Below are positions 52,330-62,650 of a DNA stretch of 64,000 nucleotides, piece by piece (within the stretch, counting starts at the first letter, position 1; every line of letters starts with the position of its first letter). The notes beneath the pieces are model-generated. The model was not told where the DNA came from and ran no database searches. It worked only from the letters and a program-made list of their open reading frames with translations. Position numbers and translations under genes: made by a program. This stretch comes from Spartinivicinus marinus (GTDB lineage: Bacteria > Pseudomonadota > Gammaproteobacteria > Pseudomonadales > Zooshikellaceae), in contig NZ_JAPJZK010000002.1 of the NCBI RefSeq assembly GCF_026309355.1, forward strand, positions 1 through 64,000, written 5' to 3'.

Positions 52330-54001
52330 TGATGGTTACCTTGGTTTCCCAGTGTGAAAAGAAAGCCATCAACAAAACCCGTCGCGTGTTGGATGCTTTT
52401 GCAGATCGTATTGGCAGCAACACTTGGCAAACTGTCATTACCCAGGAAGGCTTGCTCGCGGTAAGAAAATTACTGCGAAACACCGCGAGTAAGAACACAG
52501 CAGTCGCCTGTCATTGGATACGGAGTCGGTCGAGGACGGAGTTACTTTGGGTGGTGGGCAACAAACAGAAATTCAACGCTCGGGGTTTAGTGCCAGTAAA
52601 TAGCACCTCAAACCCTAACACTTATAGGGATGACCAGGCAGACTGGCACTACTTACCGCTTATTCAATCTTTAGCTTCACTGGCAGCTTTACTGCATGAC
52701 TGGGGAAAAGCAAGCGCCCGTTTTCAGGAAAAACTGGACACAAATTACAAAGGCAAACAAGGCGATGCTTTACGTCATGAATGGGTATCCTGCTTATTGC
52801 TGAAAGCACTAATAGAAAGCACAAATGCTGAATCTGACGAAGGCTGGTTAAAACTACTCGCCCAAGGGGAAGTTAGCGAATCACAACTTATGCAGGTCGA
52901 TTTGCCATCAATTAAAACTCCCTTAGCTGGATTACCGACCATTGCCAAACTAGTTGTCTGGTTGATTGTGACCCATCATCGGATGCCTTTACAACGGAGC
53001 AAATCCAAAGAGCTACTAAACGAATGGAAGGGACGGGAAGAAGCAGAGAGTATTAATAAGTTGTTTGCTCATATTTCCCGTGAGTGGGGTTATTGGAATG
53101 AGCCTGCACGGGAAACATTGGCAGATTGTTTGCTGTTTCCTCAAGGTTTGGTTACAAATTCCAATTCCTGGCTCAAAGCACTCAAGCGCTGGGCCAAAAA
53201 ACTACTGGATCAACAACCCCTGGTTGACACTTTAATGTCAACCGGCAGTTACCGCCCCATACTCCATCACGCTCGCCTCTGTTTAATGCTGGGTGACCAC
53301 TATTATTCCTCATTATCTGCACAAGAATCTGGTCCCTGGAAACATCATATTGGTCTGATCGCCAATACCCAAAAAGATGGAGCACCAAAGCAGGCGCTGG
53401 ACCAGCATTTGATTGGCGTTTATGAGCAGGCCAAGCGCAACGTGAATAAGCTGCCCCAATTAGAACGGCAACTACCCGTTACTGATAATATTACAGCTCT
53501 CAGGAAAAAAAGCCCCACTCCATTTCGTTGGCAGGATAAAGCCGCAAGCAAGGTCAGTGATTGGACATCCCAGCATAATGATCAGAAATACGGTTTCTTT
53601 GCCGTTAATATGGCCAGCACCGGGTGTGGCAAGACCTTTGCCAACGCTAAGGTCATGCTGGCCCTTGCTGAGAATAATGATGGTCTTCGCTATATTCTGG
53701 CACTGGGTCTGCGTACGCTGACACTGCAAACTGGCGATGAATACCGTGAACGCATTTTTCAGCAAAGCGATGGCAGTGACTTAGCTGTTCTTATTGGCTC
53801 CAAAGCGATTGCTGAACTACATAACCAGAAGAGTGATAATAAAGAAGCAGAGAAACAGGCCCAAGAAAAAGGCTCAGATTCCCAGGAAAGCCTGCTTGGC
53901 GTGGATGAAGAAGTCTTTTATGACGTTGAGCTTCCAGAGGATGGGCTGGCGACTCTCCTACCAAACAACAAAGCCCGCAAATTTCTTTATGCCCCCATTC
54001 T
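52329..54001 (+). pseudogene. cas3: cas2-3 fusion (type I-F), truncated by IS6
   Basis: The first 557 residues of a Cas2-Cas3 fusion. Cas2-like domain at residues 1-95 (MMVTLVSQCEKKA..., CHWIR), HD nuclease motif LLHDWGKAS near residue 120, and helicase Walker A STGCGKT near residue 430. It stops at the IS6 end at 54002, so the DExD box and rest of the helicase are lost. The family is about 1,050-1,100 residues. No csy1-4 genes follow in the window. Interference cannot work. Confidence 0.92.
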
Positions 54002-54817
54002 GGCTCTGTCGCAAACTTTTACCCATCATGATAGCCTTTCCAGCTTCCTCTAAATTTCTGATTATTTTGTAGTCGATATGAGTTCTGATGAGCGCTTCAA
54101 AGGTTGTCATTTCCCTAAATGTGTCGTACTACAAGTTGTCTACTATTACCTTCGATTTGCCTTGAGCTACCGCGATATAGAAGAACTCATGCAAGATCGC
54201 AATGTGGATGTAGATCATGCGACTATTCAGCGCTGGGTGACTAAATACGGGCCAAAATTAGAAAAGCAGTTTCGAAAAAAGAAGTCACCTGTTGGTAGCA
54301 GTTGGCGAATGGATGAGACCTATATTAAGGTAAAAGGCAAGTGGTATTACCTTTACAGGGCCGTTGATAAAGACGGGCAGACCATTGACTTCTTATTTAC
54401 CAAGCACCGGGACACTAAGGCTGCCAAGCGATTTTTCAAGAAAGCCATTCGCGCTAATGGCGTACCAGAAAAGATAACAATTGATGGCAGTGCAGCGAAT
54501 AATGCGGCTATTGAGGAAATTAATAAAGAGATGGAGAAGCCAATTATTATAAGGCAAGTAAAGTACCTCAATAACATTATTGAGCAGGACCATCGATTTA
54601 TAAAGCGGATTACCCGACCAATGTTGGGCTTTAAATCATTTAATAGTGCTCGATCAACACTGGCTGGTATTGAGTTGGTGCATATGCTTAGGAAAGGTCA
54701 GTCTACTGACCCAGCCGCTCAACATAAGACAATGTTTGAACAATTCTGTGCATTAGCAGGCTAAGTGTGTCTTGAAAGTAGGCATTTTTGAGTCTGAAAA
54801 ATTCTTGCGACACAACC
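54002..54817 (+). mobile_element. IS6-family variant, copy E (inverted relative to copy D)
   Basis: GGCTCTGTCGCAAACTTTT at 54002 to ...TTGCGACACAACC at 54817. It is followed by CAAATAAA, the reverse complement of the TTTATTTG next to copy D. Confidence 0.93.
54078..54764 (+). CDS. tnpA: IS6-family transposase, variant
   Basis: Same 228-residue product as the gene at 51408-52094. Intact DDE triad. Confidence 0.95.
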   Translation: MSSDERFKGCHFPKCVVLQVVYYYLRFALSYRDIEELMQDRNVDVDHATIQRWVTKYGPKLEKQFRKKKSPVGSSWRMDETYIKVKGKWYYLYRAVDKDGQTIDFLFTKHRDTKAAKRFFKKAIRANGVPEKITIDGSAANNAAIEEINKEMEKPIIIRQVKYLNNIIEQDHRFIKRITRPMLGFKSFNSARSTLAGIELVHMLRKGQSTDPAAQHKTMFEQFCALAG

Positions 54818-55632
54818 CAAATAAAAGCCCAAGGAAGAATAATCGCGTCCTTAATTAAATCAGCTATGTCAAATACCAGTGCACCGCGTCGGGTTTTACC
54901 ATGCATAACAGCAAACCCATGGGGAATCCCCAGCACCCACAAGGTAGTCGCTGCCAACCCGTAGGCTAGGTAATTCCCGTGGTTTAAAAAGGCATTGGCT
55001 TTATCAGTTGCATCTCTTTCGCGACTGAACTCGCCGTACTGGGTTCGATTGGCAGCGTATCGGTAAAGCTGTTTTGTTAATTCTGCTTCAGCCTGTAACA
55101 GGCTGGTCACTTTATTTGCATTTTGGATTTTATTTTTACATATTCGTAGTTCTTGCTCTAAATCAGAGCTATTGAAGCCTTCTGCGGCAAGATCCCGGCT
55201 TTTATCCCAATGCGTTTGTAAATAGCTGATACGAGAGAGTTGGAATTGTTTGGCGGCATATAAACGCTTGTTGCCGTCAAACCAGAATTTCATCCATCCC
55301 TGCATGTACTCCGTTGGTCTGTATTCACTTTGCGGTGTTAACCATTCGACCTCATTGCCCATGAGGAGTGGCGTGCCACCACCACCGCAAAAGCCTACTA
55401 AAACACCCGCTTGTGCCAGCATACGCATAGCAGCCTGAGTTATCGATGTGCCGGTACCCAGAAGTAAACAGGTGGTGTTTGCAATAGGGATATTCCAATA
55501 CTGGTTTTCACTCTTAGCCTCTGTGAGGTAAAGAATTCGACCATCTTTTTGCATTACTCTGCATTTTTCCAGGTAATAAATGTTGGCCCGCTTGGAGTGT
55601 AGAATAGCTTTTAGGTCTGTTAATTGATCCAT
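54818..55632 (-). pseudogene. cas1: cas1 (type I-F) 5' fragment
   Basis: About 271 residues of Cas1f from ATG 55632: LKAILHSKRANIYYLEKC, LLGTGTSITQAAMRMLA, VGFCGGGGTP and the active-site region HGKTRRGALVFDIADLIKD. At ILPWAFI the frame enters IS6 and reads nonsense. The catalytic centre is mostly here, but the C-terminal 50 residues are at 52171-52329 on the other strand. No CRISPR array lies upstream. Confidence 0.93.
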
Positions 55633-56324
55633 TTTATCTTTACCACTGCTGTTATGGGTTTCTCAGTTAATGAGGGTTACTCTGCATCCCTTTAGATATA
55701 GCGGTTTGGTCTGAAACACTACTATCTCCTTCATCTGCAGTACAATACGCTTTTTTTAAAGGTAAAATGGCTACAACTCAGAAAATCCAAGGGATACCAA
55801 CGACATTAACTATCGAGCAGTTCAAGCAAATCAGCATTAGTAATACTGTAGACAGCTTTTTAGTTATACGACATATGCCTACAGACCATATATCATAGGA
55901 AGTAGGAGTTTATTGCACAACCTATCCTGCAATAAAGTGTATTAAGGTAGCGTTACAAGTGTTCAACAACTTACGATACTTATAAAACTGTCCGAAGTAT
56001 TGCATTAGCAAACTTCATTACGCGCTCAAAACAGACGCTTACACAATGATTAACCTATGACATTTTTGCTGAAATTTATTAATTAATTCGTAGGTTATTT
56101 TCTAGTACATCAATGCCATAGTGGTAGAATGCTAGGATCAATCATGTCTTTTTTTTGATAAAAAATCGTAAATAATATATTTTCAAGCTAATAATAAATC
56201 AGCATGAATAGGGATTTGCAGATAAACAACGCTCTCTACTGCTTTAAAGAGAGCACAACGAGATGATAACTCTACCATAGAAACCTCATTATCTATCGAC
56301 GGCAAAAAAAGACAACGATTTTTT
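55633..56324. other. IS debris, no intact gene
   Basis: Holds a short transposase-like start (MATTQKIQGIPTTLTIEQFKQ from 55767), a lone end of the IS4-like element (AATACTGTAGACAGCTTTTT, 55842-55865) and, from about 55980 to 56210, the diverged repeat of 11430-11640. No CRISPR repeat seen. Confidence 0.6.
55980..56210 (+). repeat. Diverged repeat of 11391-11640
   Basis: Encodes a decayed version of the same IS5-like C-terminus (LHYALKTDAYTMINL, stop) and shares the following AT-rich 150 bases with the copy at 11391, with many substitutions and small gaps. Confidence 0.6.
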
Positions 56325-56930
56325 TAACTAAACAACCACCTACTAAAGTAGGTGGGTTAGTAATATGGACTGAAAGTCCGGATACGGGTCGAAGACCCGT
56401 TTTTTTTATCAGTCTTCAGTCCTAAAATTATCATCAATCCTCGGCTCAAAGTGATGTTCTAAATATTCTTTTATCATTTCTTCTGTTACATCTCCTGAAG
56501 TCACACAAAAATAACCTCTAGCCCAAAAATGTCGACCCCAGTATCTTTTCCTTAAATCAGGATAGCTTTCAAACAGTTTTGCCGACGTTCGACCTTTTAC
56601 TCTTCGCATTATTTCGCTAGGAGCCATATTGGGTGGCGCTGAAACTAGCAGATGTACATGATCCTTACTAATGACACCCTTTAATATATCAATTTCAAAA
56701 GTATGGCATGTCTGTCGTATTAACTCTCGAGCCTTTAAACCAACATCACCTTTTAGCACTTGATAACGATATTTCGTTACAAATACAAAATGATACTGAA
56801 TTTTGAAAACTGTATGGCTACCATATCTATAGTCCATCGCAATACCCCTACAGCATTATATAAATATAAGTAGACTCAGAGTATCACAGCTAAAGCTGAC
56901 CGGCTAAAAGCCGGTGGTTTTAACCTTTCA
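56325..56930 (-). mobile_element. IS200-type element, intact
   Basis: Hairpin ends CCACCTACTAAAGTAGGTGG (56336-56355) and CCGGCTAAAAGCCGG (56900-56914) surround one Y1 transposase gene. No TnpB is present. Confidence 0.85.
56409..56837 (-). CDS. tnpA: IS200-type Y1 transposase TnpA
   Basis: 142 residues. HUH motif in KDHVHLLVS (near residue 60) and the catalytic Tyr in EEMIKEYLEHH (near residue 125). Full length, so it may be active, unlike the related broken copy at 24259. Confidence 0.93.
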   Translation of the reverse strand: MDYRYGSHTVFKIQYHFVFVTKYRYQVLKGDVGLKARELIRQTCHTFEIDILKGVISKDHVHLLVSAPPNMAPSEIMRRVKGRTSAKLFESYPDLRKRYWGRHFWARGYFCVTSGDVTEEMIKEYLEHHFEPRIDDNFRTED

Positions 56931-57371
56931 GGTGACTAATAAAATGGCTGTGACCTAAAAAACGACTATCCCCGCAGCAAGCTACGGGGTATTTCGCCGT
57001 TTTTTTCCTTCGGAACGGTCACCTTGAAAGTTACATACGCTGCAAGCAGCGGGGAATATGGCCCTTAGAGATTCAATAATTAATATATTGCTGTGAGATT
57101 GAGCCGTAGTGTTATGGACATCCTGACGCGTCAGGAACAGGTATAAACTGATGGATAAGCTGTGACACAAAAGCGCTGCTTTTCTGCACGAGCTTACCCA
57201 CAGCTTGATACCTTTGCCCACAAACGGTAGGGGCTGTTGGCTTCAATAATAACAAGCCCCTCCCAGCCTCCCCAAAGGGGAGGTGTCTACGTAATAAAGA
57301 AACATTTTTTCTTGAAAAGAATTCAGTTATTGTCGATCCTCTATTCTCTCTGATCTTACTGAGCCTGTTGT
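56931..57371. other. Gap with hairpins, no gene called
   Basis: Contains CCCCGCAGCAAGCTACGGGG (about 56971-56990), a related GCTGCAAGCAGCGGGGAA (about 57041) and the palindrome CCTCCCCAAAGGGGAGG (57267-57283), which looks like IS200/IS605-type end structure or an old terminator. The overlapping minus-strand frames show no family traits. Confidence 0.5.
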
Positions 57372-57959
57372 ATGCCCCATGATCATGCTTACAAACAATT
57401 CTTTTCACACCCTGAAATGGTCCAAGACCTACTCACGGGATTTGTCCATGAGCCTTGGATTGCTCAACTGGATTTTTCTACCCTAGAACGGGTTAATGGT
57501 AGCTACATCGCTGATGACCTGCGGGAACGGTCAAATGACATGATCTGGCGAGTGAAGTATGGTGAAGGAGATGAATGGCTTTACGTTTACTTGTTATTGG
57601 AATTTCAATCGACCATAGACCACTTCATGGCGGTCAGATTAATGACCTATGTGGGCTTACTCTATCAAGACCTCATCAAAGCTAAGCAATTACCCAAACC
57701 ACGTACATTACCTCCTGTATTTCCTATCGTCCTATACAATGGTGACTCACGCTGGCGGGCTCCCACACAGCTATCAGATCTTATCCAACCAATGCCAGAA
57801 CCTCTTCGCCAATGGCAACCCGAACAGCAATATATGTTGATTGAGGAGCACCTGTTCACCGATGAAGAACTCAAACCATTGTGTCCTTACGACACCCTAG
57901 CTCAACTTTATTAATTTTTAGTGGTTTACTAGCTTCCGAATAATTTGTAAGGAAGTATT

Positions 57960-58358
57960 ATGGTAGACTCAATATCCCTTGAATCAGTCGCAGCAGCCTT
58001 TCAAGCCTGGCGAGAAAATCGTCCTGGTAAACGACAAAAGACACCAGCTGCATTGCGGCAACAAGCCCTGGCATTATTAGAGCATTACTCTGTTTCTAAA
58101 GTGATAAATACCTTGGGGCTTAGCCATTCAGCCTTAAAAAGCTGGCAGCTTGTAGAACAAGGTAATGATCCATCTTCTGATTTTGTGGCTTTAACACAAC
58201 CGATTGCTCCCGTTGATAACCATACATACAATTCATCATTGCGTATTCATTTAACCCTTTCTCATGGCGTGCAGATGTCTATTCAAGGTGAACTTTCTGG
58301 TTCGCAGTTGAGTGCAGTCGTGCGTGAATTACAGGCAGGACAAGGGGACTATAAATGA
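57960..58358 (+). CDS. tnpA: IS66 TnpA
   Basis: Identical 132-residue product to the gene at 24807-25205. Confidence 0.9.
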   Translation: MVDSISLESVAAAFQAWRENRPGKRQKTPAALRQQALALLEHYSVSKVINTLGLSHSALKSWQLVEQGNDPSSDFVALTQPIAPVDNHTYNSSLRIHLTLSHGVQMSIQGELSGSQLSAVVRELQAGQGDYK

Positions 58359-58687
58359 TACCGCTAACAACCAGTACGCACATTTTGTTGGCGACTCAGC
58401 CTGCGGATTTTAGAAAAGGCATTGATGGTTTTGTCGCCTTATGTAAGCAATCCCTTGAACAAGAGCCTCGCACAGGTGTCGTATTTGTTTTTATTAATCG
58501 CAGTAAAACCATGATTCGAGCATTGCACTATGATGGCACGGGTTTTTGGCTCATGACTAAGCGGTTATCCCAAGGGCGCTTTCAAGGTTGGCCGACAAAT
58601 GGTGTCTTAACACAGGCCATTGCAGCCAAGCAGTTAATCGTGTTGTTAAGAGGACAATCTTTTAGTCACACAAAACAGACCGTATGA
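58355..58687 (+). CDS. tnpB: IS66 TnpB
   Basis: Identical 110-residue product to the gene at 25202-25534; overlaps tnpA by four bases. Confidence 0.93.
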   Translation: MIPLTTSTHILLATQPADFRKGIDGFVALCKQSLEQEPRTGVVFVFINRSKTMIRALHYDGTGFWLMTKRLSQGRFQGWPTNGVLTQAIAAKQLIVLLRGQSFSHTKQTV

Positions 58688-58748
58688 TTTTACTTGCTAT
58701 TTTATATTTCATCATTAAGCTAGCGAACCCTTCTATAAGGGGGTAGCA

Positions 58749-60365
58749 GTGACGGTTTACGTTGAAATTGATATTGCTGAGCTGGATGTATTGACAAACA
58801 AAATCAGTGAGTCGATGGAATATGGTTTGGCGTTAAATAAAGAGCAGGGCCAGCAAGCCTTGGATGCCATATCAACGCTGATCAACCTGCATCAGCAATT
58901 GCAGAATCAAGATATTACCCTGCATAAGCTACGTAAACAGTTAGGTATTGAAAAGTCCTCGGAAAAGCGCAGTGATGTACTTGGAAAAAACAACCAAGGA
59001 AACACTGGCACTGGCCAACCCCGATCACGGAAGAAAAAAAGCAACCAGTCTACCCCATCAAAGAAGAAGTCAGTTAAACAGCAACCCCCAGTAACGATTC
59101 ACCATCCAATAGCTGGGTTGCAAGCCGGTGAGCGTTGCCCAGAGTGTACATTGGGTAAGCTCTATCACTATGAGCCGGCGCGGTTGCTTCGTATTACCGG
59201 TCACAGTCCCTATACCCGTGAACAACACTTATTTGAGCGATTGCGCTGTAATGCGTGTGGTGTATTTTTTACTGCGGATTTACCTGAGTCGGTCAACGCC
59301 GATGGAAGTGGTGACCAGATGTATGGCTATTCTGCACGCTCACTGATGGCCTTGAATAAGTATTTTGCAGGCTCACCGTTTTATCGCCAGCAGAGCTTAC
59401 AAGACTTATTAGGGGTATCCATCAGTGCCTCTACCATTGCTGATCAATGCAACTACTTAGCCAGTGATTTACAAGCCGTGTTTGACATCATGAAAGCGGC
59501 GGCAGGAAATGCCATTCATTACCACTTGGATGACACTACTCACCGTATTCTTGACCAGCAGCCAACGATGAAAAAGCGGCATGGGAGTGACAAGCCAACA
59601 CTCAGAAGTGGTATTTATACCTCAGGTGTCATTGCCACACTGCCCTCAGGGCAAGAAATCACCCTATTTCAAACCAATATTGGCCATGCAGGTGAACTCA
59701 TGGATGAATTGTTGGAAAAGCGTTCACCCGACCAACCACCACCCATTTTAATGAGTGATGCTTTGTCAAATAATAACCCACATGTGCCGTGCGAAATGAT
59801 TCGTTCGCTTTGCAATAGCCACGGAAGACGGCAGTTTGTGGATGTTATTCAGCACTTTCCCCAGGAAGTTGATTATGTGTTGGAACAATATGGCCACATT
59901 TGGACGCATGAGAAACAGACAAAAAAAGACAGCTTGTCACCTAAAGAACGACTGGAATATCACCAACAGCATTCATTGCCTATTATGGCCAAGATCCGCG
60001 AATGGGGAAGCCAGCTAATACAAAGCGGAAAAGTAGAAAAAAATAGCGGACTAGGCAAAGCCATTGGCTATTTTGAACGCCACTATAATGGACTCACTCG
60101 ATTTTGCACCCATGAAGGTGCCAAGCTGGATAACAATCAAATGGAAGCAACCCTCAAATTAGTGGTACGAGGGCGTAAAAATAGTTTGTTTTTCAAAACC
60201 CAAACAGGTGCCAATGTGGCTGATGTGATTACATCAATGATTGCAACAGCAGCCAGTGCGGGGGTTCATGTGTTTGACTACTTTAATGCCATTCAGCGAA
60301 ATCAAGAAGCAGTAAAAGCTAACCCAGAAAATTGGCTACCGTGGAATTTTACGTCAGCTCAATGA
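58749..60365 (+). CDS. tnpC: IS66 TnpC (DDE transposase)
   Basis: Identical 538-residue product to the gene at 25596-27212; all catalytic blocks present. Confidence 0.93.
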   Translation: MTVYVEIDIAELDVLTNKISESMEYGLALNKEQGQQALDAISTLINLHQQLQNQDITLHKLRKQLGIEKSSEKRSDVLGKNNQGNTGTGQPRSRKKKSNQSTPSKKKSVKQQPPVTIHHPIAGLQAGERCPECTLGKLYHYEPARLLRITGHSPYTREQHLFERLRCNACGVFFTADLPESVNADGSGDQMYGYSARSLMALNKYFAGSPFYRQQSLQDLLGVSISASTIADQCNYLASDLQAVFDIMKAAAGNAIHYHLDDTTHRILDQQPTMKKRHGSDKPTLRSGIYTSGVIATLPSGQEITLFQTNIGHAGELMDELLEKRSPDQPPPILMSDALSNNNPHVPCEMIRSLCNSHGRRQFVDVIQHFPQEVDYVLEQYGHIWTHEKQTKKDSLSPKERLEYHQQHSLPIMAKIREWGSQLIQSGKVEKNSGLGKAIGYFERHYNGLTRFCTHEGAKLDNNQMEATLKLVVRGRKNSLFFKTQTGANVADVITSMIATAASAGVHVFDYFNAIQRNQEAVKANPENWLPWNFTSAQ

Positions 60366-61022
60366 GCGGGATACTTTGATACTGATAAAAAATTATAATT
60401 CAAGCTATGGTGTCGTAAGGACACAACCATTGAAGAACCTAGTTGCTGCACTGTTCAGACTAGAGAACATCGATACTATAGAGCATCTGGCACAAGTCAT
60501 TGGTACTCTGGTAAAATGGTTAGAGAAGCCAGAGCAATCAAGCCTTAGACAGGCGTTTGTGGCCTGGTTAAAGCAAGGCCCACTACAGCAGCTAAGTCAT
60601 GAGAGTGAGCCCAAAGTAGAGGCATTACAAGACTTACATGAGGTACAGCAGATGCTTTCAAAGCGCGTAGGCCAATGGGTAGAACAGTGGAAGTCAGAAG
60701 GTGAGAAAACTGGCATTGATAAAGGTATTGAAATCGGTGAGAAAAAGGGCATTGATAAAGGCCGAGTAGAAGGTCAAGTCAATTCAATTCGTTTTATCCT
60801 GCAACATCGGTTTGGCCCACTGCCTACTTGGGTAGACGAAAAGCTATTGCAGGCGGATTCAGCTACATTAAACCGTTGGTTGCTGAATGCCTACCAAGTT
60901 GAACAGCTAGAAAATTTATTTAAGTAAAATAATTTTCTTCTCTGCTGTGTTGGTCAATAATTTAATTTATTGGTCAACACCCTCAAGTGAAATCAATCAA
61001 TGTCAACATAACATATTCCAAC

Positions 61023-61466
61023 CTAACTAAGCTTGTTAATTTCACCAGATTTAACTATTGCTAAAGCTTCTTTAAAACCTTCTGCTGACTCGATATGTCT
61101 TAAAGTGCGACGCTTAATGCTTATTTTATAGTCACCTTCACTAAGGCAAATAATTTTCATTTCACTAGCTAACTCATATGGAGTGATTGCAAAACAATCA
61201 AAATTTAGAGGCCAGTCATTTCTTACAACCATCCACTGCCAGAAGCCTAAAGAAAATATAACAAGAGTCGCAAGTAAGTATAGGCTGCTATTCCAAGCTA
61301 AAAATATTGTCGCCAAAAGCCCAACTAGAGCAGTTCCACCCCATAATGTATGCAGTAACTTAGCTAGATATTTTTTATTTTTAGGAATTTGATATGGAAT
61401 TAAAAAGTGGCCTATTTCAGCCCCTAGCCATATAGGTTTTAACTCATGGCTACAGTCTAGTTTCAT
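61023..61466 (-). CDS. Two-TM membrane protein, unknown
   Basis: 147 residues with two adjacent hydrophobic segments (about 43-60 and 62-82) and a soluble C-terminal part that mixes basic strands (KISIKRRTLRHIES). No known family recognised. It is probably an inner-membrane protein with both ends in the cytoplasm. First of a run of minus-strand genes after the IS-rich part. Confidence 0.6.
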   Translation of the reverse strand: MKLDCSHELKPIWLGAEIGHFLIPYQIPKNKKYLAKLLHTLWGGTALVGLLATIFLAWNSSLYLLATLVIFSLGFWQWMVVRNDWPLNFDCFAITPYELASEMKIICLSEGDYKISIKRRTLRHIESAEGFKEALAIVKSGEINKLS

Positions 61467-61531
61467 AGTATCCTTATCCCAATACGAGCAATTTAATGAG
61501 AGGTAGAAAAAAGTTATTCCAATATTACAAA

Positions 61532-61732
61532 CTATCGCACTGGAGCTGCGCCGATGCGTCTTAAGGCATCAGCAGCTTCGCTAATACCAAATAATTCTTC
61601 TTTAGGAGACTCCATACCATTAAGCTGAGCAACTGTTGTAGTAGTGTTGTATGCAGAAACTCGCTCACGCCATAAGGCTTGCAGAGCAGTAACTACTAGA
61701 TCCCAATCTTCTGTAATATCTTCTATTTTCAT
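61532..61732 (-). CDS. Hypothetical small protein, 66 aa
   Basis: Acidic and soluble (EDITEDWDLVVTALQALW, EELFGISEAADALRRIG). No family recognised. It ends the run of small genes and is 8 bases from the following gene's stop, so operon membership is likely. Confidence 0.55.
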   Translation of the reverse strand: MKIEDITEDWDLVVTALQALWRERVSAYNTTTTVAQLNGMESPKEELFGISEAADALRRIGAAPVR

Positions 61733-61740
61733 TTTCCAAC

Positions 61741-61938
61741 TTAGTCCTTTTTAAAATCATCAGTAGACCAATCCCAACTATCACCGTCGCACTCTTCTGA
61801 CTGGCTCCAGCCTAAATACCATTCTTCATGCTTCCAGTCTTCTTTTGGGTAAGGATTAGTGTTGTAATGTTTACGTAGATGGTACGCTTCGGCACCTTCA
61901 TCATAGGGCAACCTGTCTTTCCTGCCTGGATCGCTCAC
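61741..61938 (-). CDS. Small Rmf-like protein
   Basis: 65 residues from GTG 61938 (AGGAG nine bases upstream). The pattern YDEGAEAYHLR...NPYP...EWYLGW resembles ribosome modulation factor and its phage-borne relatives (GxxAY...NPYP...W..GW). If so it could bind ribosomes; the C-terminal acidic tail (EECDGDSWDWSTDD) is unlike E. coli Rmf. Family assignment is tentative. Confidence 0.5.
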   Translation of the reverse strand: MSDPGRKDRLPYDEGAEAYHLRKHYNTNPYPKEDWKHEEWYLGWSQSEECDGDSWDWSTDDFKKD

Positions 61939-61986
61939 CTTCCAATGCTCCTGCCTTTTTCCAATACTCCCGACTAATTACTTTTT

Positions 61987-62184
61987 TCATTTATTTCTAG
62001 TATAATGATATCTTACAAAACCAAAAGCAGCTGCAGCAATAGCGGCAAATCCCATTGAATAATACTTCTCCACTGTGTCAGCACTAAAAAATATTGCGAT
62101 ACACGCACTAATCATAAAAATACAGCAAATATTTAAAAGTAAAACTATTGAGTCACTATCGCTATTTTCCTTCTTTTCAGACAT
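61987..62184 (-). CDS. Small two-TM membrane protein
   Basis: 65 residues: acidic N-terminus, hydrophobic segments at about 13-32 and 43-58, basic C-terminus (RYHYTRNK). It begins ten bases after the next upstream gene ends. Function unknown. Confidence 0.55.
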   Translation of the reverse strand: MSEKKENSDSDSIVLLLNICCIFMISACIAIFFSADTVEKYYSMGFAAIAAAAFGFVRYHYTRNK

Positions 62185-62193
62185 CTTCTTACC

Positions 62194-62619
62194 TCAGTTT
62201 GGCCATCGCTTGTTGATTAAATAAGCTAAGCCCATCATAGACAGCACACCTAAAGAAATTGGAAGTAAGCTAAACAAACTTGGCTTACTCCCAAAACCAA
62301 ATAAATATGAAATCCATGCAAGCCCAATAGAACCCAGAATGGTAACTGTTATAACTAACAGGGTTCTAGGCCAAGCCCCCCAATAGTTATCACGAAAATT
62401 AGTGAGGAAGTTAGGTTGATAAAGTTCAGCTCTTCCCTTATCTTCTGTACTGATTTGGCTTTTCACTAATTCTATTTGTTCATCAAGTTCGGCTATTTTT
62501 TGTTCTAAATACTCTCTGTAAGGTTGCCCTTTTATAAAAGCATTTAATCTATCCCTAAATATGTATAGCAAAATAGAAACTACTAAAATTATACAAAATA
62601 CTAAATATATGTAACTCAT
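62194..62619 (-). CDS. Membrane protein with coiled coil, unknown
   Basis: 141 residues: N-terminal TM segment (about 3-20), a coiled-coil stretch (LEQKIAELDEQIELVKSQI, about 38-57) and two C-terminal TM segments (about 86-105 and 114-135). No family recognised. It lies in the same minus-strand run as the small membrane gene at 61987. Confidence 0.55.
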   Translation of the reverse strand: MSYIYLVFCIILVVSILLYIFRDRLNAFIKGQPYREYLEQKIAELDEQIELVKSQISTEDKGRAELYQPNFLTNFRDNYWGAWPRTLLVITVTILGSIGLAWISYLFGFGSKPSLFSLLPISLGVLSMMGLAYLINKRWPN

Positions 62620-62650
62620 AACAATAATTCACCTATAAGTTATGATCTAA

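Larger units (their letters stand above)
57881..60424 (+). mobile_element. IS66-family element, copy 2, complete
   Basis: Same 2544 bp as copy 1 and apparently identical throughout, with products of equal length and sequence. It is flanked by AACCATT on each side; seven bases fit exactly, one fewer than the usual eight. Confidence 0.93.
57372..60927 (+). pseudogene. Rpn-family nuclease/transposase-like protein, interrupted by IS66
   Basis: The 5' part (57372-57880) begins MPHDHAYKQFFSHPEM and contains the PD-(D/E)XK core (NDMIWRVK, VYLLLEFQS). The 3' part (60425-60927) holds the C-terminal half with the GIDKGIEIGEKKGIDKG repeats typical of Rpn/YhgA proteins. AACCATT is present on both sides of IS66. 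Removing the element and one copy gives a continuous 334-codon frame through LKPLKNL. So the gene was intact until a recent insertion. Confidence 0.9.

Noticed and set aside
54703-54817. C-terminal 38 residues of the apparent full-length Cas1 frame
   Set aside because: They are encoded by the IS6 end (antisense to its transposase), not by cas1.
52000-57000. A CRISPR array next to the cas genes
   Set aside because: No regularly spaced direct repeats of about 28 bp were found on reading either strand; only IS ends repeat here.
57267-57283. Rho-independent terminator
   Set aside because: The palindrome is perfect, but neither side is followed by a T run.
56982-57408. Minus-strand frames of 79 and 98 codons
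   Set aside because: They cover hairpins and the Rpn gene start, are of low complexity and look like IS-end debris.
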